From contig JANRLT010000046.1 in NCBI GenBank assembly GCA_033762255.1, positions 1 through 36,338 of the forward strand: a stretch of DNA of 36,338 nucleotides, given 5' to 3'. The position numbers and the translations under genes are program-made. The notes under the pieces were generated by a model. It saw only the letters and a list, made by a program, of their open reading frames with translations, was not told the DNA's origin and ran no database searches. The DNA is from Pirellulales bacterium. GTDB lineage: Bacteria; Planctomycetota; Planctomycetia; Pirellulales; JALHPA01. Position 1 is the first letter of the stretch. Each line of letters opens with the position of its first letter. This document shows positions 16,740 through 26,129 of the stretch, piece by piece.

Positions 16740-18431
16740 ATGTCCTTTGATTCGGCTGAACAATTTTTAGATTTGCTACGCCGCAGCAATCTGATCGAAG
16801 AACGGCAACTCAACGACTTTCTTGACCAAGCGGGTCAATTAAGCGCGTCGACGGCTGTGGCTGTGGCCCAGGCCGATGCCCCGTCGCTCTCCCCCGCGCG
16901 CAAGCTAGCCGACTCTCTTATCCAGGCACGCCTGCTAACTCCTTGGCAAGTTGAACAACTTTTTAAGAAAAAGCATAAAGGGTTCTTCCTGGGTAAATAC
17001 AAGCTCTTGGGACATATTGGCTCGGGCGGGATGAGCAGCGTTTACCTGGCCGAGCATTTACTGATGCAGCGACGGGTGGCGATCAAGGTCCTGCCGCAAA
17101 GCCGGGTGGACGACTCTTCTTATTTGGCTCGCTTTCGCCGCGAGGCCCAGGCCGCCGCCGCGCTTGACCATAAAAACATCGTGCGGGCTTATGACATTGA
17201 TAACGAGGGAAAACATCACTTTATCGTGATGGAATATGTCGAGGGGCGCGACCTGCAAAATCTGGTAAAATCCGATGGCCCCTTGGGCTATGAGCTGGCG
17301 GCCGATTATATTCGCCAAGCGGCCGAGGGCCTGCAACACGCCCATGACGCAAACCTGATCCACCGCGACATAAAACCAGCCAATTTACTAGTCGACGCCA
17401 AGGGAGTGGTAAAAATTTTGGATATGGGCCTGGCGCGATTTACCGATGAAACCACCGCCAGTTTAACGATAGCCCATGATGAAAACGTGTTGGGGACGGC
17501 GGACTACCTCCCCCCCGAACAGGCTAAAAACAGCCATGAAAGCGATCATCGCGCGGATATTTACAGCCTGGGCTGCACGTTGTACTTTTTGCTAACGGGA
17601 CATCCGCCGTTTCGCGATGGCACGCTTGCCCAACGCGTGCTCAAACACCAGACCGAACCCCCGCCCAGCATTTATTTGGATCGGCCGGACGCGCCACAGG
17701 CCCTGGTGGAAGTCTGCCTGCGGATGATGGTCAAACAACCGGCGGCGCGCATACAAACTGCAGGAGAAGTGGCACGCTTGCTGAGCGCTTGGCTAACGCA
17801 ACGTGGCAGCCAAAACGCGGCGGAAAATCAAGCCGCCAGCGGGAGCAGCGTGGTCCAAAAATCCGGCGCTATGGCTCCGCCGCGGCGGAGCGGGGCGGGT
17901 CAACCGGTCAAACCTCCCCGGCGGGATAAAACTTCCAATCCAGGGGACACGCTGTCCAATCATGACCGCGAAACACTCAAGGGGGCCGTCCAGTCCGTGG
18001 GATCGCAGGTTGCGGGATCCGCTACAAAATCCGCTCCCCGGCAAAATCCTGGTTCCGCCAGCGGGACAGGGTCGGCGGTCGGCGGTCACAGCGGAATGCA
18101 GCGTCCACCAGGGACGGGCTCATCCAAAAAACTGCCCGTCGCGCTCCCCGTAGCGCAACCAATCTTGCCGGGCTTTGTTCCCCCGGGAAATGCCCACCCC
18201 GGCGGTATTACTCCGAATAATGTTTCACCCGGCGGTGTATCACCCGGCACTGCTCCCCGGTTTGATGGGATCGACCTGCCGGCGGTAGCTTCTTCGGGAG
18301 GCGTCCAGTTGGATACAGCGCGGCCGACGCATGTGGTGCGCCGCCCTCCGCCGATTTGGATTTGGTACGCCATGGGGGGCGGGTTAATACTAGCCGCTAT
18401 TTTGGCGTTAGTTGTGATTCTGACCCGGTAG
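16740..18431 (+). CDS. Membrane-anchored Ser/Thr protein kinase (PknB type)
   Basis: This is a 563-residue protein. An N-terminal helical segment (residues 1-80, ending LLTPWQVEQLF) is typical of planctomycete kinases. The kinase domain spans about 86-350: glycine loop GSGGMSSVY, catalytic Lys116 in VAIKVL, catalytic Asp210 in HRDIKPANLL, and the metal motif DMG (228-230) instead of DFG, followed by GTADYLPPEQ. Residues ~360-535 are a Pro/Gly/Ser-rich linker with PGG-type repeats (HPGGITP, SPGGVSP). A single membrane helix closes the protein (ILAAILALVVILTR), leaving almost nothing outside, so the kinase faces the cytoplasm. It lacks PASTA or other sensor domains. Its 3' end overlaps glnD on the opposite strand by 35 bp. 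Confidence 0.95.
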   Translation: MSFDSAEQFLDLLRRSNLIEERQLNDFLDQAGQLSASTAVAVAQADAPSLSPARKLADSLIQARLLTPWQVEQLFKKKHKGFFLGKYKLLGHIGSGGMSSVYLAEHLLMQRRVAIKVLPQSRVDDSSYLARFRREAQAAAALDHKNIVRAYDIDNEGKHHFIVMEYVEGRDLQNLVKSDGPLGYELAADYIRQAAEGLQHAHDANLIHRDIKPANLLVDAKGVVKILDMGLARFTDETTASLTIAHDENVLGTADYLPPEQAKNSHESDHRADIYSLGCTLYFLLTGHPPFRDGTLAQRVLKHQTEPPPSIYLDRPDAPQALVEVCLRMMVKQPAARIQTAGEVARLLSAWLTQRGSQNAAENQAASGSSVVQKSGAMAPPRRSGAGQPVKPPRRDKTSNPGDTLSNHDRETLKGAVQSVGSQVAGSATKSAPRQNPGSASGTGSAVGGHSGMQRPPGTGSSKKLPVALPVAQPILPGFVPPGNAHPGGITPNNVSPGGVSPGTAPRFDGIDLPAVASSGGVQLDTARPTHVVRRPPPIWIWYAMGGGLILAAILALVVILTR

Positions 18432-21096
18432 ATTTGGTCGCGTCCACGGGACTCGCGCCATTGCCGCCTGATTCCGAGGGGTCCAAGGCTTCGATCGCTT
18501 TTTGCACCCGTGCGCGAATCTCGCGCAGACGGGACTCTTGCAGGATTTTATGTCCGGCGTTGTCGGTCACATAAAACACATCCACCACCTGATCAACGTA
18601 CGTGCCAATCTTGGCCAGTGAGACATTAAGCCCCAGTTCATACAATTCTCGCGTGATGGTATACAACAGGCCGCGGCGATCACTGGCAAAGATATCCAGA
18701 ATGGTGTATTTATCGGAAGTGGCATTATCGGCGTGAAATTGGGTCGGCTGGCGGGTCAGGGACTGCAGCGCCTGCTTGTCGCGGCTTTGCCAGATCTTGC
18801 GAAATGTCGGAGGCTGGTCTGTGGAGAGCGCGGCCACCAACGCGGCCTGCACCTCGGCCAGGCGTTCCCCGGAAGGCTCCGCCGCGTAGTCGGGATCGGT
18901 TACGTGAAAGCGGTCCAGCACCAGGCCGTCCAGCAGCGTATAAATGTCCGCTCCCAAAATTTGCAAACCTTGGCTGGACAAGGCGCCGGTCAGCTTATGA
19001 AAAATGCCGCTGGCCACCGCTTCGTGCGTGCCAATCGTGTATTCTACGGTTTGGCTTTCGGGAAGATACCGCGACCAGGTCTTGACCTCCGTGGGACGCA
19101 AATCGGCTAGCTGACGCAATTCGGTAAACAATTGGGCGGGAGGAGCGCTTTGCAAATATGGGTCGGGCAGCGCCGCGATCTGCCGCGTGAACCATTCCGA
19201 CGCCGCTCCCGCCTCCTGGACGGCGGCGGCCAGGTCCGCCCGGCGGTGCTCGTCGTCCTGCCCCGGATCATCCCCCGTCAGATGCCGCATGGTGCGCTGA
19301 TACAAGGACGCCAGCACTTCCCCTTTCCAATCGTTAAACACTCCCGGGCCGACCGCGGACAAATCCGCGCAGGTCAGCACATACAGCATCGAGAGCACCT
19401 CCGGCGAACCAACATCGCGGGCCAGCTTGAGGATTAAATTGGGATCGCTGGTGTCGCGGCGAAACGCCAAATGCGACATATACAAGTGCTTATGCACCAA
19501 AAACCGCAGTACCTCGCTGTCGTGTTCATCCAGCTCAAAACTGCGGGCGATTTCCACCGCCATCCGCGCTCCGACCTCGCTATGGTCCTCGGCAAAGCCC
19601 TTGCCTAAATCATGGATCAAAAGCGCCAGGTGCAACAGCCATTTATCCCGCAAATCTCGGTACGCCTGGCCCAGGATATCGCTTCGTTCGGCAAACTCCG
19701 TCGAGCATTCCACCGCCCGCAATGAATGTTCGTCCACGGTGTATTTGTGATATTCATTAAATTGCAGCAAACTGCGCGCGTGGGCGTACTGCGGAATCAG
19801 TTTTTCCAGCACGCCCAGCTCGTGCAACGTGTGCAACAGCTCTCCCAAGCGGGGTGGATTTGACAAAAGCTCTAGGAAATGGCGTTTGGCGGCGGCGGGG
19901 ACTTCGTTATGAAAGCCAGCCACGGCGGTGCGGACAAATTTCCAGGTGCGATGGGCGATCCGTTTGTTGTATAAACTGGCCAACACTACCAGCCGCAGCA
20001 CCTGGGTCAGGTCTTGGCGTAATTGGGCCTGCCCGCGCTGCGTGGCCAAAATGCTGTACGGCCCGACGCGAAATTCCCCCCCCAGCGAAAAACTGACCAA
20101 CGGCCCGAGCCATTCCTGCAGGCGGCGAAACGGGCGGGCTCCTTCGACAAAGCGGGCGACGATTTGCCGTATGCTTTGGCTATGGCGAAAGTAGTCCTGC
20201 ATAAAGCGTTCGACGGGGAGCAGCCCCGTTGTCGCTTCGTAACCAAAGACCTCGGCGATGCGCAGTTGCTGGCGCTTGTCGAGAATGTCGTGCGCCTGGC
20301 CAGCGTGAAAATGCAGTTCATTGCGCACCCGCAGCAAAAACTCGCGCGCGGCGCGCAACAGATCGCGATCCTCCTGATGCAATTCGCCATTGAGATGCAG
20401 GCTTTCGATATCCTTATGGCCGTAGCGGGTATAGCCGATCCACCGCAATAGCTGTAAATCGCGCAGCCCGCCGGGAGAGCGTTTGACATTTGGTTCCAGC
20501 AGATAGACGGTCTCGCCAAATTGGTTGCGTTCTTCCTCGCGGGCGGTGACAATTTTTTGCAGCAGTCCCCGGCGGTTCCACTGGGTTTTGGTCAAAAATT
20601 GCCGCTGCAATTTAGCCAACAATCCCTCATCACCCGCCAAATACCGGGCCTCCAAGAGCGTGGTAAAGATGCTGGGGTCGCTAAAAGCCAGGCGCAGGGC
20701 CTCGGGCACGGTGCGCAGGCTTTGCCCGGCAACCAATCCCGTGTCATAAATATCCTGAATGAGATGCTTGGCCAATTGACTGGCCTGGGACGCCGTAGCT
20801 TTTGTATGCAGGATCAATAAATCGACATCGGAATAGGGGGCGATATCGCAGCGGCCATAGCCGCCGACCGCCACCAGGGCAAACTCCTTTAAAAAGCCCT
20901 CCCGTTCGCTTTCCAAAATTGTCCCCAGCGCGGCCTCATACAGCGCGAGCACAATCTCGTCATATAAATCCGTCAACGCGGCGCTGACCTGCACGCCTGG
21001 AGAGCCCGCCCGATGCTGCGCGGCCAATCGCTCCCGCCCGGCGGATAGGATTTCTCGGGCGGCAAGCACAGCGGGTCGAAAAACAAGTTGCGGCAT
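18397..21096 (-). CDS. [Protein-PII] uridylyltransferase/uridylyl-removing enzyme GlnD
   Basis: This 899-residue protein, close to the family's ~890, has the full GlnD architecture. The nucleotidyltransferase motif GGYGRCDIAPYSDVDLLIL has Asp90 and Asp92. An HD hydrolase domain (HDLGKGFAEDHSE, near residue 495) and two C-terminal ACT domains (about 695-740 and 810-860) follow. GlnD senses glutamine through the ACT domains and adds or removes UMP on Tyr51 of PII, controlling nitrogen assimilation. It lies 69 bp downstream of glnB on the same strand, forming a glnB-glnD operon in which modifier and target are produced together. Its last 35 bp overlap the kinase gene antisense. The extra Ser/Gly-rich tail after the last ACT domain is the part within that overlap. 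Confidence 0.96.
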   Translation of the reverse strand: MPQLVFRPAVLAAREILSAGRERLAAQHRAGSPGVQVSAALTDLYDEIVLALYEAALGTILESEREGFLKEFALVAVGGYGRCDIAPYSDVDLLILHTKATASQASQLAKHLIQDIYDTGLVAGQSLRTVPEALRLAFSDPSIFTTLLEARYLAGDEGLLAKLQRQFLTKTQWNRRGLLQKIVTAREEERNQFGETVYLLEPNVKRSPGGLRDLQLLRWIGYTRYGHKDIESLHLNGELHQEDRDLLRAAREFLLRVRNELHFHAGQAHDILDKRQQLRIAEVFGYEATTGLLPVERFMQDYFRHSQSIRQIVARFVEGARPFRRLQEWLGPLVSFSLGGEFRVGPYSILATQRGQAQLRQDLTQVLRLVVLASLYNKRIAHRTWKFVRTAVAGFHNEVPAAAKRHFLELLSNPPRLGELLHTLHELGVLEKLIPQYAHARSLLQFNEYHKYTVDEHSLRAVECSTEFAERSDILGQAYRDLRDKWLLHLALLIHDLGKGFAEDHSEVGARMAVEIARSFELDEHDSEVLRFLVHKHLYMSHLAFRRDTSDPNLILKLARDVGSPEVLSMLYVLTCADLSAVGPGVFNDWKGEVLASLYQRTMRHLTGDDPGQDDEHRRADLAAAVQEAGAASEWFTRQIAALPDPYLQSAPPAQLFTELRQLADLRPTEVKTWSRYLPESQTVEYTIGTHEAVASGIFHKLTGALSSQGLQILGADIYTLLDGLVLDRFHVTDPDYAAEPSGERLAEVQAALVAALSTDQPPTFRKIWQSRDKQALQSLTRQPTQFHADNATSDKYTILDIFASDRRGLLYTITRELYELGLNVSLAKIGTYVDQVVDVFYVTDNAGHKILQESRLREIRARVQKAIEALDPSESGGNGASPVDATKSTGSESQLTPK

Positions 21097-21165
21097 ACGG
21101 TCTAATATAAACTAAGCGGCCAACGCCTGGCCGCATCCAGGAAACCCCGACGCCCCACCAACGCG

Positions 21166-21827
<662 letters not shown>

Positions 21828-22391
21828 TTATGCCGGATTTGCGCTTCCCCGTTGACACCAGGGATCATCCCCCTGGCCGCCCCGCGCGTTCAACACCCGA
21901 GCCAGCACAAAGAGCAGGTCGCTCAACCGGTTAAGATAAATCATGATTTCCGGCGCAACCGGTTGCTCGGTCACATCCTGCAGTCGCACGACGCAACGCT
22001 CGGCTCGGCGGCAAACCGTGCGTGACACATGCATGAGCGCCGCTCCCCGCCCGCCCGCGGGCAAGATAAAGTTTTTTAGCGGGGGAAGTTCCTGTTCAAA
22101 CTGGTCGATCACCCGTTCCAACGCGCTGATCGCCTCGGCATTGATGCGATGGGGTAATATTCCCGGCTGCGGCGTGGCTAATTCCGCCCCCAAATCAAAC
22201 AATTCGTTTTGAATGCGATGCAACAGCCGTTCGATCTCGGTCGGCAGTTGCTCCGCGCGAATCACCCCCAAACCGGCGTTCAATTCGTCCACGGTGCCAT
22301 ACGCCTCAATACGGGCGTGATCTTTACGGACCCGGCCCCCGCCGAACAGTCCTGTTTCGCCTTCATCACCGGTTTTTGTGTATATTTTCAT
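21828..22391 (-). CDS. pduO: PduO-type cob(I)alamin adenosyltransferase
   Basis: This 187-residue protein carries the PduO-type ATP-binding signature at the N terminus (TKTGDEGETGLFGGGRV) and the conserved RRAERCVV helix. GTVDELNAGLG, and NRLSDLLFVLAR near the C terminus, complete the fold. It transfers the adenosyl group of ATP to cob(I)alamin, making coenzyme B12 for radical mutases or for B12-dependent reductases. No B12-dependent enzyme or B12 riboswitch is seen in the window. The C-terminal ~15 residues (GDDPWCQRGSANPA) go slightly beyond the usual end. The gene lies between prepilin peptidase and glnB on the same strand without tight coupling. Confidence 0.94.
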   Translation of the reverse strand: MKIYTKTGDEGETGLFGGGRVRKDHARIEAYGTVDELNAGLGVIRAEQLPTEIERLLHRIQNELFDLGAELATPQPGILPHRINAEAISALERVIDQFEQELPPLKNFILPAGGRGAALMHVSRTVCRRAERCVVRLQDVTEQPVAPEIMIYLNRLSDLLFVLARVLNARGGQGDDPWCQRGSANPA

Positions 22392-22472
22392 GTGTGTGCG
22401 ATTCGATGTGTGCCAGATTCAATTACAAGTTACAAATTGACCTCTCAAAATCTGCCTTCATCATTCATACCT

Positions 22473-23819
22473 CTAACTTTGCTCCTCTCCCCGCAGCCAC
22501 CGCCAGATTCCTAATAATAGCCCCAGCAGCGGTAAACAACACCCCAGCACCGCGGGCAAGAGCCAACCTACTTCTAAAATAGGGCGGATGTATTCCCAAC
22601 AGGGACTCCAGGCAAAGAGGACCGTCCAGGTCGCCAGACATAAAAATGGCCCAAATGGCAGCACGCGTTCGCCTTGAAAGAGCATTTTTATCACACCCAA
22701 GATCAATCCCGCCACGGGTGCCAAGAAAAAGATCAGGATGGTCGCTTGCCAGCCGGTGACCGCGCCAATCATCGACATAAGCGTGACGTCGCCAAAGCCC
22801 ATCGCTTCCCGACGCAGTGCGACAAACCCAATCGCCCGAACAATCCAGATCATGAACCCGCCGCACCACAAACCCACCAAGGAACTTAACAACCCCCTCC
22901 AACTCTGCTCTTCCGCCGCCGCCCAAGCCCCGCAGATTGCCCCGTTTCCTAAAAGTAGCAGGGGGACCACCCAACGCCAATGCCCGTCACGGTAGAGCGT
23001 CGCCCAAAAGTACCGCCACGCCCGTGCCAAGCCATAGCGTCCATGCCACACCCACGGCAACAGACTGACGCACCAAATGGAGTAACAAACCAGCGCTAGG
23101 ACCAGGGAAAAGCCATTTGGCCTGGGCGAGAGGATATCAGGCCAAGGATTGGGGGCTGTCAGCGTGACTGGTTCAACGGCGGCGTTACCCAGCCACTGCG
23201 GCACGGGTTGGGGTAAAAAAACCATATCCGGCAAAAGTGCCCGTGGAAAGATAGCCAGCCCCAGTAACGCTAGGATTGTCCCCGAAACGGTAATTTCGTC
23301 CGGGATAATTAACTCGTCCCAATCAATCAGCGTGGCGGCCAACATCCAGACGGACAACAAAGCGTGCGCGGCAAATTGACAATGCAGGGTGAATTGCAAA
23401 TCCAGAAATTGCGCCGCGGCGGGGTTACCCGCGGGGGCCACCGCCATCACCCGGAGTGCGGGGTGCAAGACCACGGATAATTGGCCAAAATTTTCCACTT
23501 GCCACAGATACAGCGTGATCCAGAGCGCGGGGAGCAATAATTCCACCAGGAGCGGCCGAATCCAAAAACCCCTCCCCCAGATAGATCCTTCCCCCCGCCG
23601 CAACCACCAGCCCAGCAGAGGTAAAAATCCTAGCGGATGGCGATTGACCTTTCCCGCGGTTTTGGGCGACACCAAAGTATTCAGCGACCAAGGATGAAAA
23701 TCGAGCGGCTGAATCCGCCAGCGGCAGATGGCCCAATTAGCAATTTGCCCCGTGAACAAGCCCACCACGCCCAGGCAGAGCAAGCGGAACGTAAGCGAAA
23801 GTTCCAGCCAGTTTTGCAC
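22473..23819 (-). CDS. Prepilin peptidase, A24 family (type IV leader peptidase)
   Basis: This 448-residue polytopic membrane protein has both catalytic aspartate motifs of A24 peptidases: LIDWDELIIPDEIT near residue 164 and MGFGDVTLMSMIGAVTGW near residue 342 (the GxGD motif). The family cleaves leader peptides of type IV pilins and pseudopilins; the full-length enzyme often also N-methylates the new N terminus. The N-terminal region keeps a trace of the family (LGFLPLLGWWLRRG), but the usual pair of CxxC zinc motifs is absent. A long insert separates the two catalytic motifs, making the protein larger than the usual ~260-290 residues. No pilin genes are nearby. A short repeat (GTTAGAGGTATGAATGATG) starts on the stop codon. 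Confidence 0.9.
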   Translation of the reverse strand: MQNWLELSLTFRLLCLGVVGLFTGQIANWAICRWRIQPLDFHPWSLNTLVSPKTAGKVNRHPLGFLPLLGWWLRRGEGSIWGRGFWIRPLLVELLLPALWITLYLWQVENFGQLSVVLHPALRVMAVAPAGNPAAAQFLDLQFTLHCQFAAHALLSVWMLAATLIDWDELIIPDEITVSGTILALLGLAIFPRALLPDMVFLPQPVPQWLGNAAVEPVTLTAPNPWPDILSPRPNGFSLVLALVCYSIWCVSLLPWVWHGRYGLARAWRYFWATLYRDGHWRWVVPLLLLGNGAICGAWAAAEEQSWRGLLSSLVGLWCGGFMIWIVRAIGFVALRREAMGFGDVTLMSMIGAVTGWQATILIFFLAPVAGLILGVIKMLFQGERVLPFGPFLCLATWTVLFAWSPCWEYIRPILEVGWLLPAVLGCCLPLLGLLLGIWRWLRGEEQS

Positions 23820-23855
23820 AAGGTCATCAATCGGGGAATATACAGAAAAGAACAG

Positions 23856-24389
23856 TTACACACTTTGCGCTCGAGCCTGCCAATACTGTACAATTTCGGC
23901 GGCGATTGTCCCAGGTGATTTTCCGCCGGTTTCCACGATTTTATCGGCGCAGGAGGCATACCACGGTTCCCGCAGGGCCAACAATTGCTGAATTTCCGCA
24001 AGCGGTGCCGCCTGGGTCAACGCGGGACGACGGGCCGCATTTTCATCATCGGCGGCGATGCGCCGGGCCAAAACCTCGGCCGGAGCGGTCAGCCAGACCA
24101 CCCAATGCGCGGGATTGCTTAGGAGATCGCGGTTTTGGGGTCGGATGACCACGCCCCCTCCCAAGGCCAAGATCGTATTTTCCGCCGCGCACAACTCGGG
24201 CAGCAATTGTGCCTCTAGGTCGCGGAATGTGGCTTCCCCGTCTTGGCTAAAGATTTCCGCGATTGACCGTCCGGCCCGTTGTTCTAAAAACACGTCCGCG
24301 TCAATCCATTGCCAGTCGAGCAACCTGGCCAATTCGCGGGCGACGCTGGTTTTACCGGTGCCGCGATAGCCAATCAGAGCGATGTTCAT
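23856..24389 (-). CDS. aroK: Shikimate kinase
   Basis: This 177-residue protein starts at MNIALIGYRGTGKTS (ATG at 24389). A longer reading frame to 24434 extends into repeat DNA and is not used. The Walker A motif is GYRGTGKTS, the shikimate-binding Asp is in WIDADVFLE, and the conserved glycines are in ILALGGGVV. LID-region arginines are in DDENAARRPAL. The enzyme phosphorylates shikimate at the 3-hydroxyl, step five of aromatic amino acid synthesis. It lies next to the fused aroD-aroE gene, the two preceding steps, separated by an array of REP hairpins. It ends 36 bp before the prepilin peptidase start on the same strand. Confidence 0.95.
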   Translation of the reverse strand: MNIALIGYRGTGKTSVARELARLLDWQWIDADVFLEQRAGRSIAEIFSQDGEATFRDLEAQLLPELCAAENTILALGGGVVIRPQNRDLLSNPAHWVVWLTAPAEVLARRIAADDENAARRPALTQAAPLAEIQQLLALREPWYASCADKIVETGGKSPGTIAAEIVQYWQARAQSV

Positions 24390-24402
24390 CGAAATCCTGC
24401 TC

Positions 24403-24533
24403 GAATGATCCTTATCCTGTAGCGGAACTTGCAAAAGTTCCGACCCGAATGATCCTTATCATGTAGCGGAACTTGCAAAAGTTCCGACCCGAATGATCCT
24501 TATCATGTAGCGGAACTTGCAAAAGTTTCGACT
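24403..24533 (+). repeat. Three tandem 44-bp repeats, each with a GNRA-capped hairpin
   Basis: Three direct units start at 24403, 24447 and 24491, each exactly 44 bp. Each contains GTAG followed by CGGAACTT-gcaa-AAGTTCCG: an 8-bp stem with a GCAA tetraloop, which would be very stable as RNA. The third unit has one C-to-T change that still permits a G-U pair. The units lie upstream of the aroK start and downstream of the aroDE stop. Confidence 0.9.
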
Positions 24534-24564
24534 CTAACGTATGGGAAAACACACGCACGTTGAT

Positions 24565-24624
24565 CCGGAATTCTAGCGAATTCCGCTACCTTATTTGACT
24601 CGGAATTCTGGTGAATTCCGCTAC
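24565..24624 (-). repeat. Two REP-like hairpins of the GTAGCGGAA family, inverted
   Basis: On the minus strand two elements read GTAGCGGAATTC-N4-GAATTCCG, at 24624-24601 and 24589-24565. They share the GTAGCGGAA head with the three plus-strand 44-bp units but face the other way, so the five hairpins form a converging set 14 bp past the aroDE stop codon. They may serve as the 3' end of the aroDE message. Confidence 0.8.
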
Positions 24625-24638
24625 TGCATGATAAACAT

Positions 24639-26129
24639 TTACATCTTGGCCGGGCCAATCGCCCGTTTGAGCGTCTCCCGCATCACCTCCACCGGCGGTT
24701 CCTTGCCGGTAAAGAGTTTGAACTGCAACGCCGCCTGGCGGATAAACATTTCCACGCCGGTCACGGTCACGCATCCCTGGTTGCGGGCGTCCTTGATCAG
24801 CAGGGTGTTTTCTGGATTATACACCGTGTCAAAAATCACCATAAAGGGGCGCATGTGGTGCTTTTCGTACGGCGTGTCATCCACGTTGGGATGCATCCCC
24901 ACCGGCGTGCAATTAACCACGACGTCGGGGGTGATCCCGTAACGATTATCCCACGAGATGGCCTTGGCTCCAAACTTTTCCGCCAGGGCCTGCGACCGCT
25001 CGTGCGTCCGGCTGGTGATGTTGACCAGCGCCCCCTGCTGCTTTAGTCCATGCACAATCGCCCGCGCCGCGCCCCCCGCTCCCAAGACCAGCACCAGTTT
25101 TCCTTGCAATCCCCCCCGATCATAAAGCGGGGGGACCATCGCTTTTTCCAGGCTTTCAATGGCAGCCTGGCAATCGGTGTTGTGCCCCTGGATCGTGTCC
25201 CCTTGATAAATAAGCGTGTTGGCCGCCCCCATTCCCTGCACGGTCGGCTCCAATTTGGTGATTTTTTTTAGTACCGCTTCCTTGTGCGGAATCGTCACGC
25301 TCAGACCGTGCAAACCCCATTCTTGATGGTCACTCAAAAACTGATCCAGGTTTTCCGCGGGAACGCGAAATGGGACATACACGGCGTTTAATCCCAAATG
25401 CTGAAACGCCGCGTTATGGATCAGCGGACTCAGGCTATGTCCGATGGGATCGCCAATGACGCCATACACCGTGGTCTGGGCGTTGAGTTGCTCATGGCGA
25501 TAGACCTCGGTCATTTGCTGGTAACTCAACTGCCCCGGGGCGAGCAACCGCTCTTGGTGAAAGGTGGCAAACACAAATGGCGGGTGGTGCCGCTGGCTCA
25601 AAATGCGCGACGGGGTCCCCATATCCCCCATGCACATGCCGACGGTGGGGATGGATTTATGCCGGGCCAGCAGCTTCAGCATGCGGATGTTATCATGCGG
25701 ATTATTGGCCATCGTGGCGATTTTGATGATGTCGGGCTGCAGCTTGGCCAGGCGCTGCCAGATCTCGTCCAGATCGTCCGGCGTGCGGCGAAAGTCATGA
25801 AAGCTGACGATCCGTTTGGTCTTGCCATAGCGGGGGATCCCCCCGGCTATGTCTTCCTCTAAATCGACATATTCCACCCCCTCCACGATCGCCGTGCGCA
25901 ACAGCAGCAGCCGCTGCTCCTCTGTCCCGCGCCATTTTCCCCCATCGGCCAGGCGCCGGCACGTGATCACCGTCGGCGTGGGGCGTTCCGGCAGCAAACG
26001 CTTGAGATTGACCGGCCCATTGATATAATCCAGCCGCAATTCGACCAGTTTGATTCCCTGCTGCGCCAGATGGGCGTGCTCGGCAATCATGTGACGGTGG
26101 CGACCGCGGCCAATGCTGACACAAAGCAT
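24639..26129 (-). CDS. aroDE: Bifunctional 3-dehydroquinate dehydratase (type I)/shikimate dehydrogenase
   Basis: This is a 496-residue fusion. Residues 1-215 are a type I dehydroquinase: catalytic His111 in SFHDF and Schiff-base Lys136 in IIKIATMANN. Residues ~221-496 are shikimate dehydrogenase: substrate-binding GDPIGHSLSPLIHN, catalytic Lys283 in TIPHK, NTDC, the dinucleotide-binding GAGGAARAI and NCTPVGMHP. It converts 3-dehydroquinate to 3-dehydroshikimate and then to shikimate with NADPH. This order of fusion is known from plants, chlamydiae and some planctomycetes. It feeds shikimate to the adjacent AroK. The ATG at 26129 follows an 8-bp-stem hairpin, described separately. Confidence 0.95.
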   Translation of the reverse strand: MLCVSIGRGRHRHMIAEHAHLAQQGIKLVELRLDYINGPVNLKRLLPERPTPTVITCRRLADGGKWRGTEEQRLLLLRTAIVEGVEYVDLEEDIAGGIPRYGKTKRIVSFHDFRRTPDDLDEIWQRLAKLQPDIIKIATMANNPHDNIRMLKLLARHKSIPTVGMCMGDMGTPSRILSQRHHPPFVFATFHQERLLAPGQLSYQQMTEVYRHEQLNAQTTVYGVIGDPIGHSLSPLIHNAAFQHLGLNAVYVPFRVPAENLDQFLSDHQEWGLHGLSVTIPHKEAVLKKITKLEPTVQGMGAANTLIYQGDTIQGHNTDCQAAIESLEKAMVPPLYDRGGLQGKLVLVLGAGGAARAIVHGLKQQGALVNITSRTHERSQALAEKFGAKAISWDNRYGITPDVVVNCTPVGMHPNVDDTPYEKHHMRPFMVIFDTVYNPENTLLIKDARNQGCVTVTGVEMFIRQAALQFKLFTGKEPPVEVMRETLKRAIGPAKM

